From an uncultured Prevotellaceae bacterium (GTDB taxonomy: Bacteria > Bacteroidota > Bacteroidia > Bacteroidales > Bacteroidaceae), in contig CAMNIN010000019.1 in assembly GCA_946540735.1 (NCBI GenBank), forward strand, positions 1 through 54,687: 54,687 nt of DNA, in the 5' to 3' direction. The translations under genes and the position numbers were made by a program. Below the pieces are notes generated by a model. The model was given only the letters and a program-made list of their open reading frames with translations. It was not told the origin of the DNA and made no database searches. Below are positions 9,601 through 18,021 of the stretch, piece by piece. Numbering within the stretch: position 1 is the stretch's first letter; each line of letters starts with the position of its first letter.

Positions 9601-12600
9601 GCTGACGGCAGCCCCGTTCCATCCCAGTGTGAATACGTCGTGTTCGACGAAAGTGTGGCAGAAACATATCCTGTTAGCAGCATGGCTTTCTGGTTCTACA
9701 ACTTCTCTAAGCTGAAGAGCATCCAAGGACTGGAATATCTCAACACTGGCAACAAGGGAAACAGCTACTATACTGGTATGTTCGCTGGCTGTAGCAGTCT
9801 GGAGAGCATCGATCTGAGCCATTTCATTACCGTTTACACTGAAGAAAAAGAAACCACTGATCAGGAAGGTGAAGAAACCACCAACTCGGAAGAAGCAGAA
9901 CCCCAAATACTCCTTCGGCACATGGGTGGCATGTTCTACAACTGCAGCAGCCTGACGAGCCTGGATTTGAGTGCCTTTAACACCAGCGAGGTGCAGGTGA
10001 TGAAGAACCTGTTTGCTGGCTGCTCAAGCCTGACTGACCTCAAGCTGGGCGACTCGTTCAGCACTGCTAACGTGGAAAATATGGCCGGAATGTTCGACGG
10101 CTGCGCAAGCCTGACTGACATCGACCTGAGCGGCTTCGAGACTGGCAAGGTGACAAACATGAAAGCCATGTTCAAGGAGTGCGCCAGCCTGACCGAAGTA
10201 GACCTGCGGCATGCCAACAACAAGCTGGTGACCGACATGAGCCAGATGTTCTATGGCTGTACGAACCTGAAGACTGTCTATCTGAACAACTTCAGCAGCG
10301 ACATCGTCACTGACCTAACGGATATGTTCAAGAACGATGCACAGCTGACCACCATCTATTGCAACTACGACTGGACCGATAAGGCTGGCACAGATACAGG
10401 AGGAATGTTCTACGGCTGCGTCAACATCATGGGCGGCAAAGGCACTGGCTACAAGGGTACGGATTCGGACGAAATATGGTATGCTCGTCCCGACGAAGGC
10501 TCAGCAGCTCCCGGCTACTTCACGAAGTTGGGTGTAGAGCCTTGCGCTATTTGGTTTGCCGAAAATAAAACGCTCCTGTTCACCTGTCCCACAAAACAAT
10601 ATGCCCCTGGTGACACTTTCGATGAATGGGTTGGTAATTTGACAGTTTCGGCTATCTGGAGTGGAGACGCTGTGACAAACAGCGGTGAAGCACCACAGTG
10701 GACTGTATTTGGTGAAGCAGAGATTGTAGACGGCTATTCCGACGTCCAAAACAACTGTTCGCAGGTTTATTTCGACGAGAGTTTCAAAGACGTTAAGCCG
10801 ACAAGTCTGGCACGCTGGTTCTATCATTTCAATATTCTTTCGAGAATCGAAAATTTGAAGTATCTGGACACCAGTGAAGCCACATCGATGTTAAGCATGT
10901 TTAGCTATTGTGTAAAACTTCCCTCTCTTGATTTAAGCCATTTCAACACTGAAAAGGTAACAAACATGGCTGGCATGTTTAGCGGATGCTATGAACTGGC
11001 CATCCTCGATGTGAGCCATTTCAACACGAGCAACGTGGTCTCTATGGGAAATATGTTCAACCGCTGCCTGAAACTGACCAGTCTTGACTTGAACAGTTTC
11101 GATGTCAGCAAGGTCTCGGAGTTTTACGAGATGTTCAATTATTGTGAGGCTCTGACCACCATCTATTGCAACAACGACTGGAAGATTGACAGCTCGAAAC
11201 TCTTTGGCTACGACATGTTCTACGGTTGTCGCAATCTCAAAGGTGGTAATGGAACAGGCTATTACGATGTTTATGAATCAACCGGAGTAGGTGATGTTGA
11301 CAATCCAAATGACAAACCAAAGGAAGGCCTGAATCCATTCGAATACGCCCGTCCTGATGTAGAGGGAACTCCTGGCTTCTTCACAAACGATTTGGATGAG
11401 CCAGTGGCCTACGCCATCTGGAGTGAGGACAACAAGACCCTCTATTTCACGAAGAGCAAGACGCGCTATACAGCCGGAAGCTATTATAACAAGGATATTA
11501 GTGAAAATGCAACCTCTGCACACGAAGCCGACCCAGCAGAGCCACTCATCACTGCAGCGTGGAGCGGAACTGACGTAACGGACAAGTCGTGGAGAACCAC
11601 GGATGTGCTTGCCAATTGCGAGCGTGTCGTCTTCGACAAGAGCTTCAGCGACGTGAAGCCTGAGGACCTGTCTAACTGGTTCAAAGACTTCAGCCAGCTT
11701 GGCGAGATTGACAGTCTGCAATACCTGAACACCAGCGCTGCCACAACGATGGCCGCTATGTTCTCGGGATGTGCAAAACTGCTTTCTATTGATATCCACC
11801 GCTTCCAAACAGAAAACGTCACGGATATGTCTGAGATGTTTGCAGGATGCAGTTACTATCTCAACCTTTCGATTGATGGTCTGGAATATTGGAACACCAG
11901 CAATGTCACCACGATGGCACGCATGTTCTACAACTGCTCAAGTGTGCAAAAACTTCTCTTGTACAATTTCGACACCAGTAAGGTGACGGACATGACATCC
12001 ATGTTCGAGGGATGTTCAGGGCTTCAGAATATTATTTGCGATGCTGACTGGAAGCGTGGATACAACATGCCTGCAGGAGACGACATGTTCAAGGGTTGTA
12101 TCTATCTGGATGGCTATGCTGAGGACAAGGTAGGCATCGACCAAGCCCATCCGAACAAAGATGGTGACTTGGGCTACTTCACAGCTCGTGTTGATAAAAC
12201 TACTCGCACTTTAATTCTCTGGTGCGAGGACAACAAGACCCTCTATTTCACAGGTGAAGAGAAAGTTTTTGCTATCGGCGACAACTACAAGGGCCATGTC
12301 ATCTCGGAAGTCTATTCCTACAACTATGCAAGCACTTACAATCATGTTCAGAATGAACTGACCATCAACCTCGACCGATTTGGCTTGAGCGATGATGACA
12401 AGAGCCATGTTATCATACCGGATTGGCTGTTGGATGACAGTCCTGTTCCCGCACAGTGCGAATATGTGGTGTTCGATGAAACTATGGCTAATACTGAATC
12501 GACCATCAGCACGGCATTCTGGTTCTATGGCTTCTCGAAGCTGAAGAGCATTGAAGGTCTGGAATATCTCGACCTCAGCAACGTTCAAATTTACATGACG

Positions 12601-13884
12601 GGTATGTTTGCCGGCTGCAGCAGCTTAGAGAGCGTCGACCTGGGCAGCTTAGACAGTTCAGATACAATAGAAGGCGGAAACATGGCTGGCATGTTCTACG
12701 ACTGCAGCAGTCTGACGAGCCTTGACCTGAGCAGCTTCAACACGTCTAGTGTCCGCGTGATGAAGAACCTGTTCGCCAACTGCTCAAGCCTGACAGACCT
12801 CACGCTGGGCGAATTCAGCACCGAGAAGGTGGAGGATATGGCTGGCATGTTCAGCAACTGCTCGAGCCTGACCGACATCGACCTGAGCGGATTCAACACC
12901 GAGAAAGTCACTACCATGTATATGATGTTTGCTAACTGCTCAAGCTTGGAGACGCTCGACCTGACCGGCTTCAACACCAGCAAGGTGAGCAACATGGAAG
13001 GCATGCTGAAGGGCTGCGCCAAGCTGCAGATGCTCGACCTGAACAACATCATAGTGAGCCAGGTGAGGAACATGAACGAGATGTTCTACGGCTGCACAGA
13101 CCTGAAGACCATCTACTGCGAAAAGGACTGGAGAGAGGAGAATATCAGCACCTCGACGGATATGTTCACCGGCTGCACATCGCTTGTGGGTGTCAACGGT
13201 TCGACCCTTGAGTCGGCAAAGCTCACCAGCATGAATGGTGCCCATCCTGACAAGGGAGAGAGCGACCCTGGCTACTTCACTGACAAGCTCGAGTACGAGT
13301 ACACCCTCACCGAAGCAAAGGTAGGTACGCTCTGCCTGAACTTCCCGGCAGTCATTCCTACTGCAGATGCCTTCAATGTCTACTACGTTTCGTCTATCGA
13401 CGATAGCAGTAATGAGCTCCACCTGACTGAAATCAAGGGTGTGATTCCGGCTAACACCGCGGTCATCATCTTCGGTAATTCTGGCACGTACAAGATGGAA
13501 AAGAGTGAAGAAGAGCCTGAGGCCATCACTGGCAACATCCTCAAGGGTGTCACCAAGGCCACCAGCGTGGCCGACCTGGAGTCGCAGCACGGCACCGACA
13601 TCTACGTGCTCAGCCGTGCCCAGAACTCGTACATCGGCTTCCGCAAGGCTGGCGGCACCGTGAAGACCATCCCTGCCAACCGTGCCTATCTGCCTTACAC
13701 GTCTTCGAGCAACGCACAGGAATTGTCCATCAGCTTCGAGGATGAAGAAGCAACGGGCATTTCTGACATTGCCGGTAGTGCCAACAGCGGTGAGACAAAG
13801 GTTTACAACCTCTCAGGTCAGCGTGTGACAAACCCGCAGCACGGTATCTATATCGTGAACGGAAAGAAGGTATATATTCGTTAA
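6628..13884 (+). CDS. Giant BspA-like surface protein, seven DUF285-type modules
   Basis: This is a 2418-residue exported protein. Residues about 18-39 form a signal peptide (ALLCLLVLSVVSAKAQ). Seven modules begin at residues about 42, 273, 629, 911, 1307, 1594 and 1862, each headed by a variant of AIWCEDNKTLYFT. Each module then carries a WF...GLEYLNTS segment, a run of about 25-residue leucine-rich repeats of the BspA/DUF285 type (MFxxCxSLTxLDLSxFNTSxVTxM), a TTIYCxxDW motif and a GYFT ending. From about 2220 there is a non-repeat domain, then a tail GIYIVNGKKVYIR typical of Bacteroidales surface proteins. BspA-like proteins bind host or bacterial partners; the ligand here is unknown. The 65-residue gene follows after 7 bp. 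Confidence 0.9.
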   Translation: MPKNVLMTDLRVQLKSFASAKVMALLCLLVLSVVSAKAQTPYVIWCEDIGTLYFTNSTETYAQGGNYEDHAITAVWSGDDVTKSGETPNWGANQSIASSVQLNCKQIAIDESFQSVKPTSLSAWFSYMKSLTKIEGLEYLNTSEATTMKWMFASSDKLTSLDLSHFNTSKVTDMSGMFYDCKGLTSLNLNSFDVSKVANFADMFVDCSAMNTIFCENDWSTASTPTNSANMFYGCSSLKGGNGSSASNNNSGITYARPDGGTDAPGYFTKAAYAIWCEGNTTLYFTNAYVKYAAGDTYNGQTITQVWNGDAVTSTGDSPQWLAIVKNKCTEVEFAQDFSEAKPTSLKRWFYQMSKLTTIVRLASLNTSEATDMSDMFQGSAVKSIDLSWSNTDKVTNMSGMFANCTGLTFLNLNNINTANVTNMRGMFAGCTGLTEIELDRLNTGNVTNMSEMFNGCTTLMTLDVSSLNTANVTDMSNMFYGCVNISNLDMNNFDTRKVTNMNGMFQGTGLTKPDLSSFNVANVQTLNEMFRNCTKLESVTMTDFFPQSATSMSNMFNGCAMLTTIYCDYDWKTNNSTNSVGMFSGCTSLKGSNGTAYDASRTTIDYAHPDEEDNPGYFTGEDSEPNIYAIWCESNNTLYFTQSKKHYKPGRTYDGQNVTKVWIGYDNLNYKYWKIGDVTYQCTTVTFDESFSTVQLENLFEWFKGMSQLSTINGLEYLNTSAATSMKEMFAGCANLRTVDVTHFDTRNVESMKGMFSGCSSLTLVDVSNFKTSNVTDMSEMFAGCENLSSYSNSGLIGLDYLNTSNVTTMSKMFYNCSSLIILRLYNFDTNKVKFMTSMFEGCSRLQHIQCNDDWKRGEDLPDGENMFLGCTDLREKGYSEDKVNIDYAHPWEEGNIGYFEGGEYKQRMAALWCEDNKTLYFTGGNEKYAVGDTYQDHVVSNTWDPYEYWTELVGTDYLNKDLPDDVKELFGIRDDNTDNIDKRPLHLWIADGSPVPSQCEYVVFDESVAETYPVSSMAFWFYNFSKLKSIQGLEYLNTGNKGNSYYTGMFAGCSSLESIDLSHFITVYTEEKETTDQEGEETTNSEEAEPQILLRHMGGMFYNCSSLTSLDLSAFNTSEVQVMKNLFAGCSSLTDLKLGDSFSTANVENMAGMFDGCASLTDIDLSGFETGKVTNMKAMFKECASLTEVDLRHANNKLVTDMSQMFYGCTNLKTVYLNNFSSDIVTDLTDMFKNDAQLTTIYCNYDWTDKAGTDTGGMFYGCVNIMGGKGTGYKGTDSDEIWYARPDEGSAAPGYFTKLGVEPCAIWFAENKTLLFTCPTKQYAPGDTFDEWVGNLTVSAIWSGDAVTNSGEAPQWTVFGEAEIVDGYSDVQNNCSQVYFDESFKDVKPTSLARWFYHFNILSRIENLKYLDTSEATSMLSMFSYCVKLPSLDLSHFNTEKVTNMAGMFSGCYELAILDVSHFNTSNVVSMGNMFNRCLKLTSLDLNSFDVSKVSEFYEMFNYCEALTTIYCNNDWKIDSSKLFGYDMFYGCRNLKGGNGTGYYDVYESTGVGDVDNPNDKPKEGLNPFEYARPDVEGTPGFFTNDLDEPVAYAIWSEDNKTLYFTKSKTRYTAGSYYNKDISENATSAHEADPAEPLITAAWSGTDVTDKSWRTTDVLANCERVVFDKSFSDVKPEDLSNWFKDFSQLGEIDSLQYLNTSAATTMAAMFSGCAKLLSIDIHRFQTENVTDMSEMFAGCSYYLNLSIDGLEYWNTSNVTTMARMFYNCSSVQKLLLYNFDTSKVTDMTSMFEGCSGLQNIICDADWKRGYNMPAGDDMFKGCIYLDGYAEDKVGIDQAHPNKDGDLGYFTARVDKTTRTLILWCEDNKTLYFTGEEKVFAIGDNYKGHVISEVYSYNYASTYNHVQNELTINLDRFGLSDDDKSHVIIPDWLLDDSPVPAQCEYVVFDETMANTESTISTAFWFYGFSKLKSIEGLEYLDLSNVQIYMTGMFAGCSSLESVDLGSLDSSDTIEGGNMAGMFYDCSSLTSLDLSSFNTSSVRVMKNLFANCSSLTDLTLGEFSTEKVEDMAGMFSNCSSLTDIDLSGFNTEKVTTMYMMFANCSSLETLDLTGFNTSKVSNMEGMLKGCAKLQMLDLNNIIVSQVRNMNEMFYGCTDLKTIYCEKDWREENISTSTDMFTGCTSLVGVNGSTLESAKLTSMNGAHPDKGESDPGYFTDKLEYEYTLTEAKVGTLCLNFPAVIPTADAFNVYYVSSIDDSSNELHLTEIKGVIPANTAVIIFGNSGTYKMEKSEEEPEAITGNILKGVTKATSVADLESQHGTDIYVLSRAQNSYIGFRKAGGTVKTIPANRAYLPYTSSSNAQELSISFEDEEATGISDIAGSANSGETKVYNLSGQRVTNPQHGIYIVNGKKVYIR

Positions 13885-13891
13885 TATCACT

Positions 13892-14089
13892 ATGAACAAA
13901 AAACCATATATCGCGCCTAAGACAACCGTTGTCCTGCCTGAGTTGGGTGACCTGATGATAGGCATTGAGGGCGGTAGCGCCACTGAAGTGCTGACGAATG
14001 ACCTTGGCTTGGATTTTGAAGATGACGATCCTGACGACCCGGAGAGTCCCTTCTATAAAGACAAGGACAGACTATGGGATTCTTTCTAA
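13892..14089 (+). CDS. 65-residue acidic peptide coupled to BspA-like gene
   Basis: The peptide begins MNKKPYIAPKTTVV, has a GIEGG motif at about residues 24-28, and an acidic stretch DFEDDDPDDPES before ending RLWDSF. Short proteins with a K-Y-x-x-P-K/Q-T-x-V start and a variable Gly/Asp-rich end are common in Prevotella and Bacteroides genomes (recalled); their function is unknown to me. There is no signal peptide or membrane segment. It starts 7 bp after the stop of the giant surface protein, so translational coupling is likely, and a strong terminator follows. A role as chaperone, leader or maturation peptide is speculative. Confidence 0.75.
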   Translation: MNKKPYIAPKTTVVLPELGDLMIGIEGGSATEVLTNDLGLDFEDDDPDDPESPFYKDKDRLWDSF

Positions 14090-14146
14090 CAAAGAATGGT
14101 GAACTTGGGAAGCACGCCTCTGTGACGTGCATCCGCTAAATATCAG

Positions 14147-14186
14147 CGCCATCGGGAAACATACTATTTCCCGATGGCGTTTTTTT
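14147..14186 (+). terminator. Rho-independent terminator
   Basis: Perfect 13-bp arms CGCCATCGGGAAA and TTTCCCGATGGCG enclose a 7-base loop and are followed by seven T residues. It closes the BspA-like/65-residue gene unit. Confidence 0.95.
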
Positions 14187-14275
14187 AGCCATGATAACAT
14201 CATCTCTCTGCTGAACAGAGTTATAGACATCATGCCATATCCGCAAACTCTTTGCATCACACCATGAAAACTTTC

Positions 14276-16492
14276 TCAGCGATAGGGGCCAGGCTGATCG
14301 CTCATGAAAAGTTCCAGGCAGCCGCCACAGGCAATATCCTTGAAATCCAGGTAAGGTTTTGCGTATTTACGCCCGTTGAGCCGGATGGAACGCACATAGA
14401 TATGCGAACTGCTGTTGTCGTGGGCCACGATGCGGAACGGTTTTCCATCGCCCACCTGCATCTCCACCTCATCAAAGAGAGGAGACCCGATATAATAGCG
14501 TCCGCCGGCCGGTTCCACCTGATACAAGCCCATCGTTGAGAGCACATACCAAGCCGACATCTGCCCCACGTCCTCATTGCCGCAAAGTCCGTCGGGCTTA
14601 TCCCCGTACATCTCGGAGAACACACGGCGCAACAGCGGAGCCGCCTTCCATGGCATCCCCACCACACTGTAGAGATAAATGACATGATGGCTGGGTTCGT
14701 TGCCATGAGCATATTGTCCGATCAGGCCACTGATATCGGGTGAGGCCTCCTCGCCAAGATCACCCTCCACCACGAAGAGCGAGTCGAGTTTTTCGGCGAA
14801 GTGCTGTTTTCCCCCAAGCAACTGGACCAGACCCGGCACGTCGTGGGGCACGAGCCAGAGATATTGCCACGCATTACCCTCCGTATAGTCATCCTCGCGA
14901 TGCGTGGCATGGAAAGGATCAAAGGGCGTGCGCCATCGTCCACGGCTGTCAATCCCGCGCATGAAACGGGTTTGGGGATCATAATAATGACGGTAGGCCT
15001 GACTGCGCTTCTCAAATAACATGGCTGTCGCTTTGTCACCGGCCTTCTTCGCCACTTGGGCCACACAATAGTCAGCCAGCGCATACTCCAGGCCCTTCGC
15101 CACCGTCTCATGGGTCGGTTCCAGGTCGTAGGGCAGATAGCCATATTGTTTGAGCAGTCCCATGCCGCGCTCATCACGCAGTGCGGAACCTTTTGCGGCC
15201 TCAAGCACCTCATGGATATCGACATCAAAACCCTTGAGCGCAATATCTGCCAACACTGGAATGCCCGGGTTGCCCACCATGCAGTCGGTCTCATTGCCCA
15301 TCAAGTGCCACACGGGCAGTTTGCCCTGTTGCTGGTAGATATGCAACATGGTCTGGGCGATATCCCGCTGCCTGTCGGGATGGATGAGCGTCATGAGCGG
15401 ATGCGCAGCCCGGTAGGTATCCCACAACGAGAGCGTGGTGTAATTAGTGAAATCGCCATGATGCACCTTCCCATCGGCGCCCCGATAGTCGCCGTTGGCA
15501 TCACAGAACACCGAGGGAGCCACCATCGTATGATAAAGAGCGGTGTAGAAAATGCGTTTGTCACGCTCGTTGGCAGTAGTCACCCTGATTTTACCCAGTT
15601 GCTTCTCCCAAGCGTTCCGGGCGTCGCTGACCACCCGGTTGAAATCCCAATGCGGGATCTCGGTATGGAGGTTGAGCAAGGCGTTGTCGACGCTGACGGG
15701 CGACAGTCCCACCCTCACGAGGAGCGGCAGTCCGTCGTTGGAAGCACTCAGCAGCGTCAGCGAATCACCAGCAAGAGGATTGAATTCCACAGGTTTGGAG
15801 AATTCAGCAGCGAAGAACACCCATTGGTCGCGAGCCCACCCCACGGAGCGTCGGTAGCCCACGACGGTATGGTCGTCGAGCAGCTGGAGCGAACACTCGC
15901 GGGTCTGGTCCCATCCGATGCCCTCGTTGAGGTCGAGCAGGATTTGCTGATGCTGCAGCGTGGCCGGGAAGGAATAGCGGTGCATGCCGCATCGAGTAGT
16001 GGCCGTGAGTTCGGCCAAGACGCCGCACTCCTCAAGATAGAGGGAATAATAACCAGGCCTCACCTGTTCGTTGTGATGCCGCATGACCATCTGCCGCCGG
16101 ATGTCATCCCCCTGTGGCATGAAGGAGATATCGCCCAGGTCGCCGATCCCCGTACCGCTGAGATGCATGTGGCTGAACCCCACCAGCACCGAGTCGCTGT
16201 AATGATAACCGGAGCACCAGTCCCATCCGCGCACAGGTTGGGTGGGTCCCAACTGCACCAGTCCGAACGGCACATTCGCCCCGAGGAAGACATGTCCATG
16301 CCCACCCGTCCCGATATAAGGGTCGACGTAGTCGGTCAATGCGAGGTCTGGCTGACCGTCGGGAGCGAGAAATGGACGATCCGCCGGCGCAATGACTGAT
16401 TCCGGCACTTGGGTAGAAGCCAGCATTTGGGTAGAGGCCGGTACGGAAGCGAAGGAGAGCATCGCACAGAGGCAGACAAAGATTTTTTTCAT
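14276..16492 (-). CDS. GH92 alpha-mannosidase, secreted
   Basis: Starting at MKKIFVCLCAMLSFASVPAS (signal peptide), the protein has 738 residues, the usual length for glycoside hydrolase family 92. Family signatures are present in order: VDPYIGTGGHGHVFLGANVP, the WDWCSGYHYSD segment, SLWDTYR, EGNAWQYLWLVPHD, and GNEDVGQMSAWYVLS near the C terminus, which carries catalytic acidic residues in the family. GH92 enzymes are calcium-dependent exo-alpha-mannosidases acting on N-glycans or yeast mannan, usually in the periplasm or at the surface. A start six codons upstream (16510) is in frame, but the signal peptide favours 16492. The downstream LRR gene is on the same strand and transcribed before it. 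Confidence 0.92.
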   Translation of the reverse strand: MKKIFVCLCAMLSFASVPASTQMLASTQVPESVIAPADRPFLAPDGQPDLALTDYVDPYIGTGGHGHVFLGANVPFGLVQLGPTQPVRGWDWCSGYHYSDSVLVGFSHMHLSGTGIGDLGDISFMPQGDDIRRQMVMRHHNEQVRPGYYSLYLEECGVLAELTATTRCGMHRYSFPATLQHQQILLDLNEGIGWDQTRECSLQLLDDHTVVGYRRSVGWARDQWVFFAAEFSKPVEFNPLAGDSLTLLSASNDGLPLLVRVGLSPVSVDNALLNLHTEIPHWDFNRVVSDARNAWEKQLGKIRVTTANERDKRIFYTALYHTMVAPSVFCDANGDYRGADGKVHHGDFTNYTTLSLWDTYRAAHPLMTLIHPDRQRDIAQTMLHIYQQQGKLPVWHLMGNETDCMVGNPGIPVLADIALKGFDVDIHEVLEAAKGSALRDERGMGLLKQYGYLPYDLEPTHETVAKGLEYALADYCVAQVAKKAGDKATAMLFEKRSQAYRHYYDPQTRFMRGIDSRGRWRTPFDPFHATHREDDYTEGNAWQYLWLVPHDVPGLVQLLGGKQHFAEKLDSLFVVEGDLGEEASPDISGLIGQYAHGNEPSHHVIYLYSVVGMPWKAAPLLRRVFSEMYGDKPDGLCGNEDVGQMSAWYVLSTMGLYQVEPAGGRYYIGSPLFDEVEMQVGDGKPFRIVAHDNSSSHIYVRSIRLNGRKYAKPYLDFKDIACGGCLELFMSDQPGPYR

Positions 16493-16519
16493 GGTAATCC
16501 CGTGATTCAAGAAATCTTG

Positions 16520-17536
16520 TTATGGATTGTTCGTATTAAGGATGATATTCACAATCCTCATGATATCTGTTACATTGACCTTGCCATCGCCATTGACATC
16601 TCCTTCTTTTATTCCAGGCTGGGCGCCTGTCTCCAGGATTTCTTTGAACTGCCACCAATAATCTGCGGCCTCGTAGGCTGATGTGCATCCAACAGGCACA
16701 AACAATGTCTGTATCGAACGGTTGGGGAAGACGTCTTCCTGGATAGCAGCCGGTCGCTTGCCCAGTGCAGTGATTTCTTTCAGTTTGTCGCACCCATAAA
16801 AGGCCATGCTGCCTATTTCCGACAATTTGGAACTGAGCACAACAGATTGCAAAGCAGAGCAACCTGAGAAAGCCTCCTCATGGATTTTCATCACACTATT
16901 GGGAACCACGACCTTAGTGAGACTACGACAACCGAGGAAAGCTTCATCGTCAATTTCCATCACCTGTTCCGGTATGATGATCGTGGTCAATCTTCCGCAA
17001 CCAGAAAATGTTCGCTCCCCTAAACGAGAAATACCACTGGGAAGAGTGACTGAATTCAAATAGGAACAGTTCTGGAAAACACCTTTCCCCATTTGAACCA
17101 CTGAAGAAGGAATCTCGATGGTAGTGAGACAAGGACAATCGGCGAAAACCTCATCGCCGATGGTGGTCACGCTGTTGGGGATAGAGACAGAAGAAACGCT
17201 TTCCCACCAGTCGCCGCCTCCGAAATAACGTTCATGGCGGAAAGCCCCATTACCGATCTCAGTCACAGGAATTTCAGACCCTTCGTATTCAATCATCGGA
17301 GAGATAACAATATCACCCACATACCCTTCGATGGGGATATCGCCATAATCAGTATCTATCAATCCTTGAAACTCAGCATATTCCATTGGATGAATCACCT
17401 TCGCATAATTTCTTGACGAGCCAAGTGTGATTTGATAATAAACTCCATCTGCTTCCAAGTTCTCGATCATGATCCAATCTGCGTTGACAAAATTGGAAAC
17501 AACCAAAGCGAGAAACATCAAAATCGTTTTTTTCAT
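16520..17536 (-). CDS. Secreted leucine-rich repeat protein with dockerin-like end
   Basis: This 338-residue protein has a signal peptide (MKKTILMFLALVVSNFVNA) and at least five LRR_5/BspA-type repeats at about residues 95-270, of the form SVTxIGxxAFxGCxxLTxVxIPxSV. The C terminus, residues about 310-338 (DVNGDGKVNVTDIMRIVNII), matches one dockerin-type calcium-binding loop. It is probably surface-exposed or secreted and may bind proteins or glycans. It has its own promoter at 17569-17600 and lies 27 bp upstream of the GH92 gene, so the two may be co-transcribed. Confidence 0.85.
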   Translation of the reverse strand: MKKTILMFLALVVSNFVNADWIMIENLEADGVYYQITLGSSRNYAKVIHPMEYAEFQGLIDTDYGDIPIEGYVGDIVISPMIEYEGSEIPVTEIGNGAFRHERYFGGGDWWESVSSVSIPNSVTTIGDEVFADCPCLTTIEIPSSVVQMGKGVFQNCSYLNSVTLPSGISRLGERTFSGCGRLTTIIIPEQVMEIDDEAFLGCRSLTKVVVPNSVMKIHEEAFSGCSALQSVVLSSKLSEIGSMAFYGCDKLKEITALGKRPAAIQEDVFPNRSIQTLFVPVGCTSAYEAADYWWQFKEILETGAQPGIKEGDVNGDGKVNVTDIMRIVNIILNTNNP

Positions 17537-17568
17537 ATTAATAGTGGTTTTAGTTAATTATATGATGG

Positions 17569-17600
17569 CAAAGATAGCAAAAAAGATTCGGAACGGCAAA
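17569..17600 (-). promoter_or_regulatory. Promoter of the LRR protein gene
   Basis: On the minus strand, TTTG (17597-17600) and TATCTTTG (17569-17576) are separated by 20 bp, an almost exact Bacteroidetes promoter, 32 bp before the ATG. Confidence 0.7.
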
Positions 17601-17678
17601 CGAATCGCCTCAAATCCTTCTTTCCCTGATGAAAAACTTTCTCCTCGCTTTTTCCTCGACGTCATACAATGCCAACCA

Positions 17679-17879
17679 AAGCAACACGTCGCAACCATAT
17701 TCCAACACCTCGTTGCCGATGCATTTTCCCACCTCCTCCACAAGTTGGGGGTTCCAAGTGCAGGCAAGTGCAGTGCCTACCGGGAAGCCCGTGCAGAAAT
17801 AGGTGTTGGTGTCATTGTCACGTCGAGGACTGATTCTCACTCCCGCAGGACCGTCGGTGAGTACGGTGGAGGGGAATGG
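17679..17879 (-). pseudogene. GH3 beta-glucosidase N-terminal remnant
   Basis: A 67-codon stretch reads as the start of a glycoside hydrolase family 3 catalytic domain: STVLTDGPAGVRISP, then TGFPVGTALACTWNPQLVEE and GNEVLEYGCDVLL. In intact enzymes this continues into APGxNIHRxPLCGRNFEY; here it runs instead into WLALYDVEEKARRKF and a stop. No start codon or signal peptide precedes it in frame. It is an isolated fragment between the LRR gene and kdsA. A second, different GH3 piece lies at 42404-42932. Confidence 0.8.
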
Positions 17880-17997
17880 TTTGGAGTTTTGGTCGTTTTT
17901 TCGTGATTTTGCGGATGGGGCAGCGAACTTCCTTCGCAGTCGACATAAAAAAAGAACAAGTTCTTTTTGTTCTGCCCTCGTTTTTTCGTAATTTTGC
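17880..17997 (+). promoter_or_regulatory. Duplicated promoter region of kdsA
   Basis: Two 19-bp direct repeats, 17894-17912 and 17979-17997 (18 of 19 identical, 85 bp apart), each contain a -7 element: TGATTTTG (17904-17911) and TAATTTTG (17989-17996). Each has an upstream TTTG (17880-17883 and 17966-17969) at 20 and 19 bp. Between them, AAAAAGAAC and GTTCTTTTT (17949-17968) form a palindrome overlapping the proximal TTTG, a candidate operator. Confidence 0.6.
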
Positions 17998-18021
17998 CTC
18001 TTCGAAACAAACAACCCGCGT

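Noticed and set aside
6751..13280. Regular repeats as a CRISPR array or satellite
   Set aside because: They are in-frame coding repeats of about 25 residues with many substitutions; no identical repeat-spacer pattern.
15056..16399. 447-codon plus-strand ORF opposite GH92
   Set aside because: The GH92 frame has strong family motifs; the opposite frame is a high-GC shadow.
17469..17906. 145-codon plus-strand ORF before kdsA
   Set aside because: It covers the LRR gene promoter and the antisense of the GH3 remnant; no family features.
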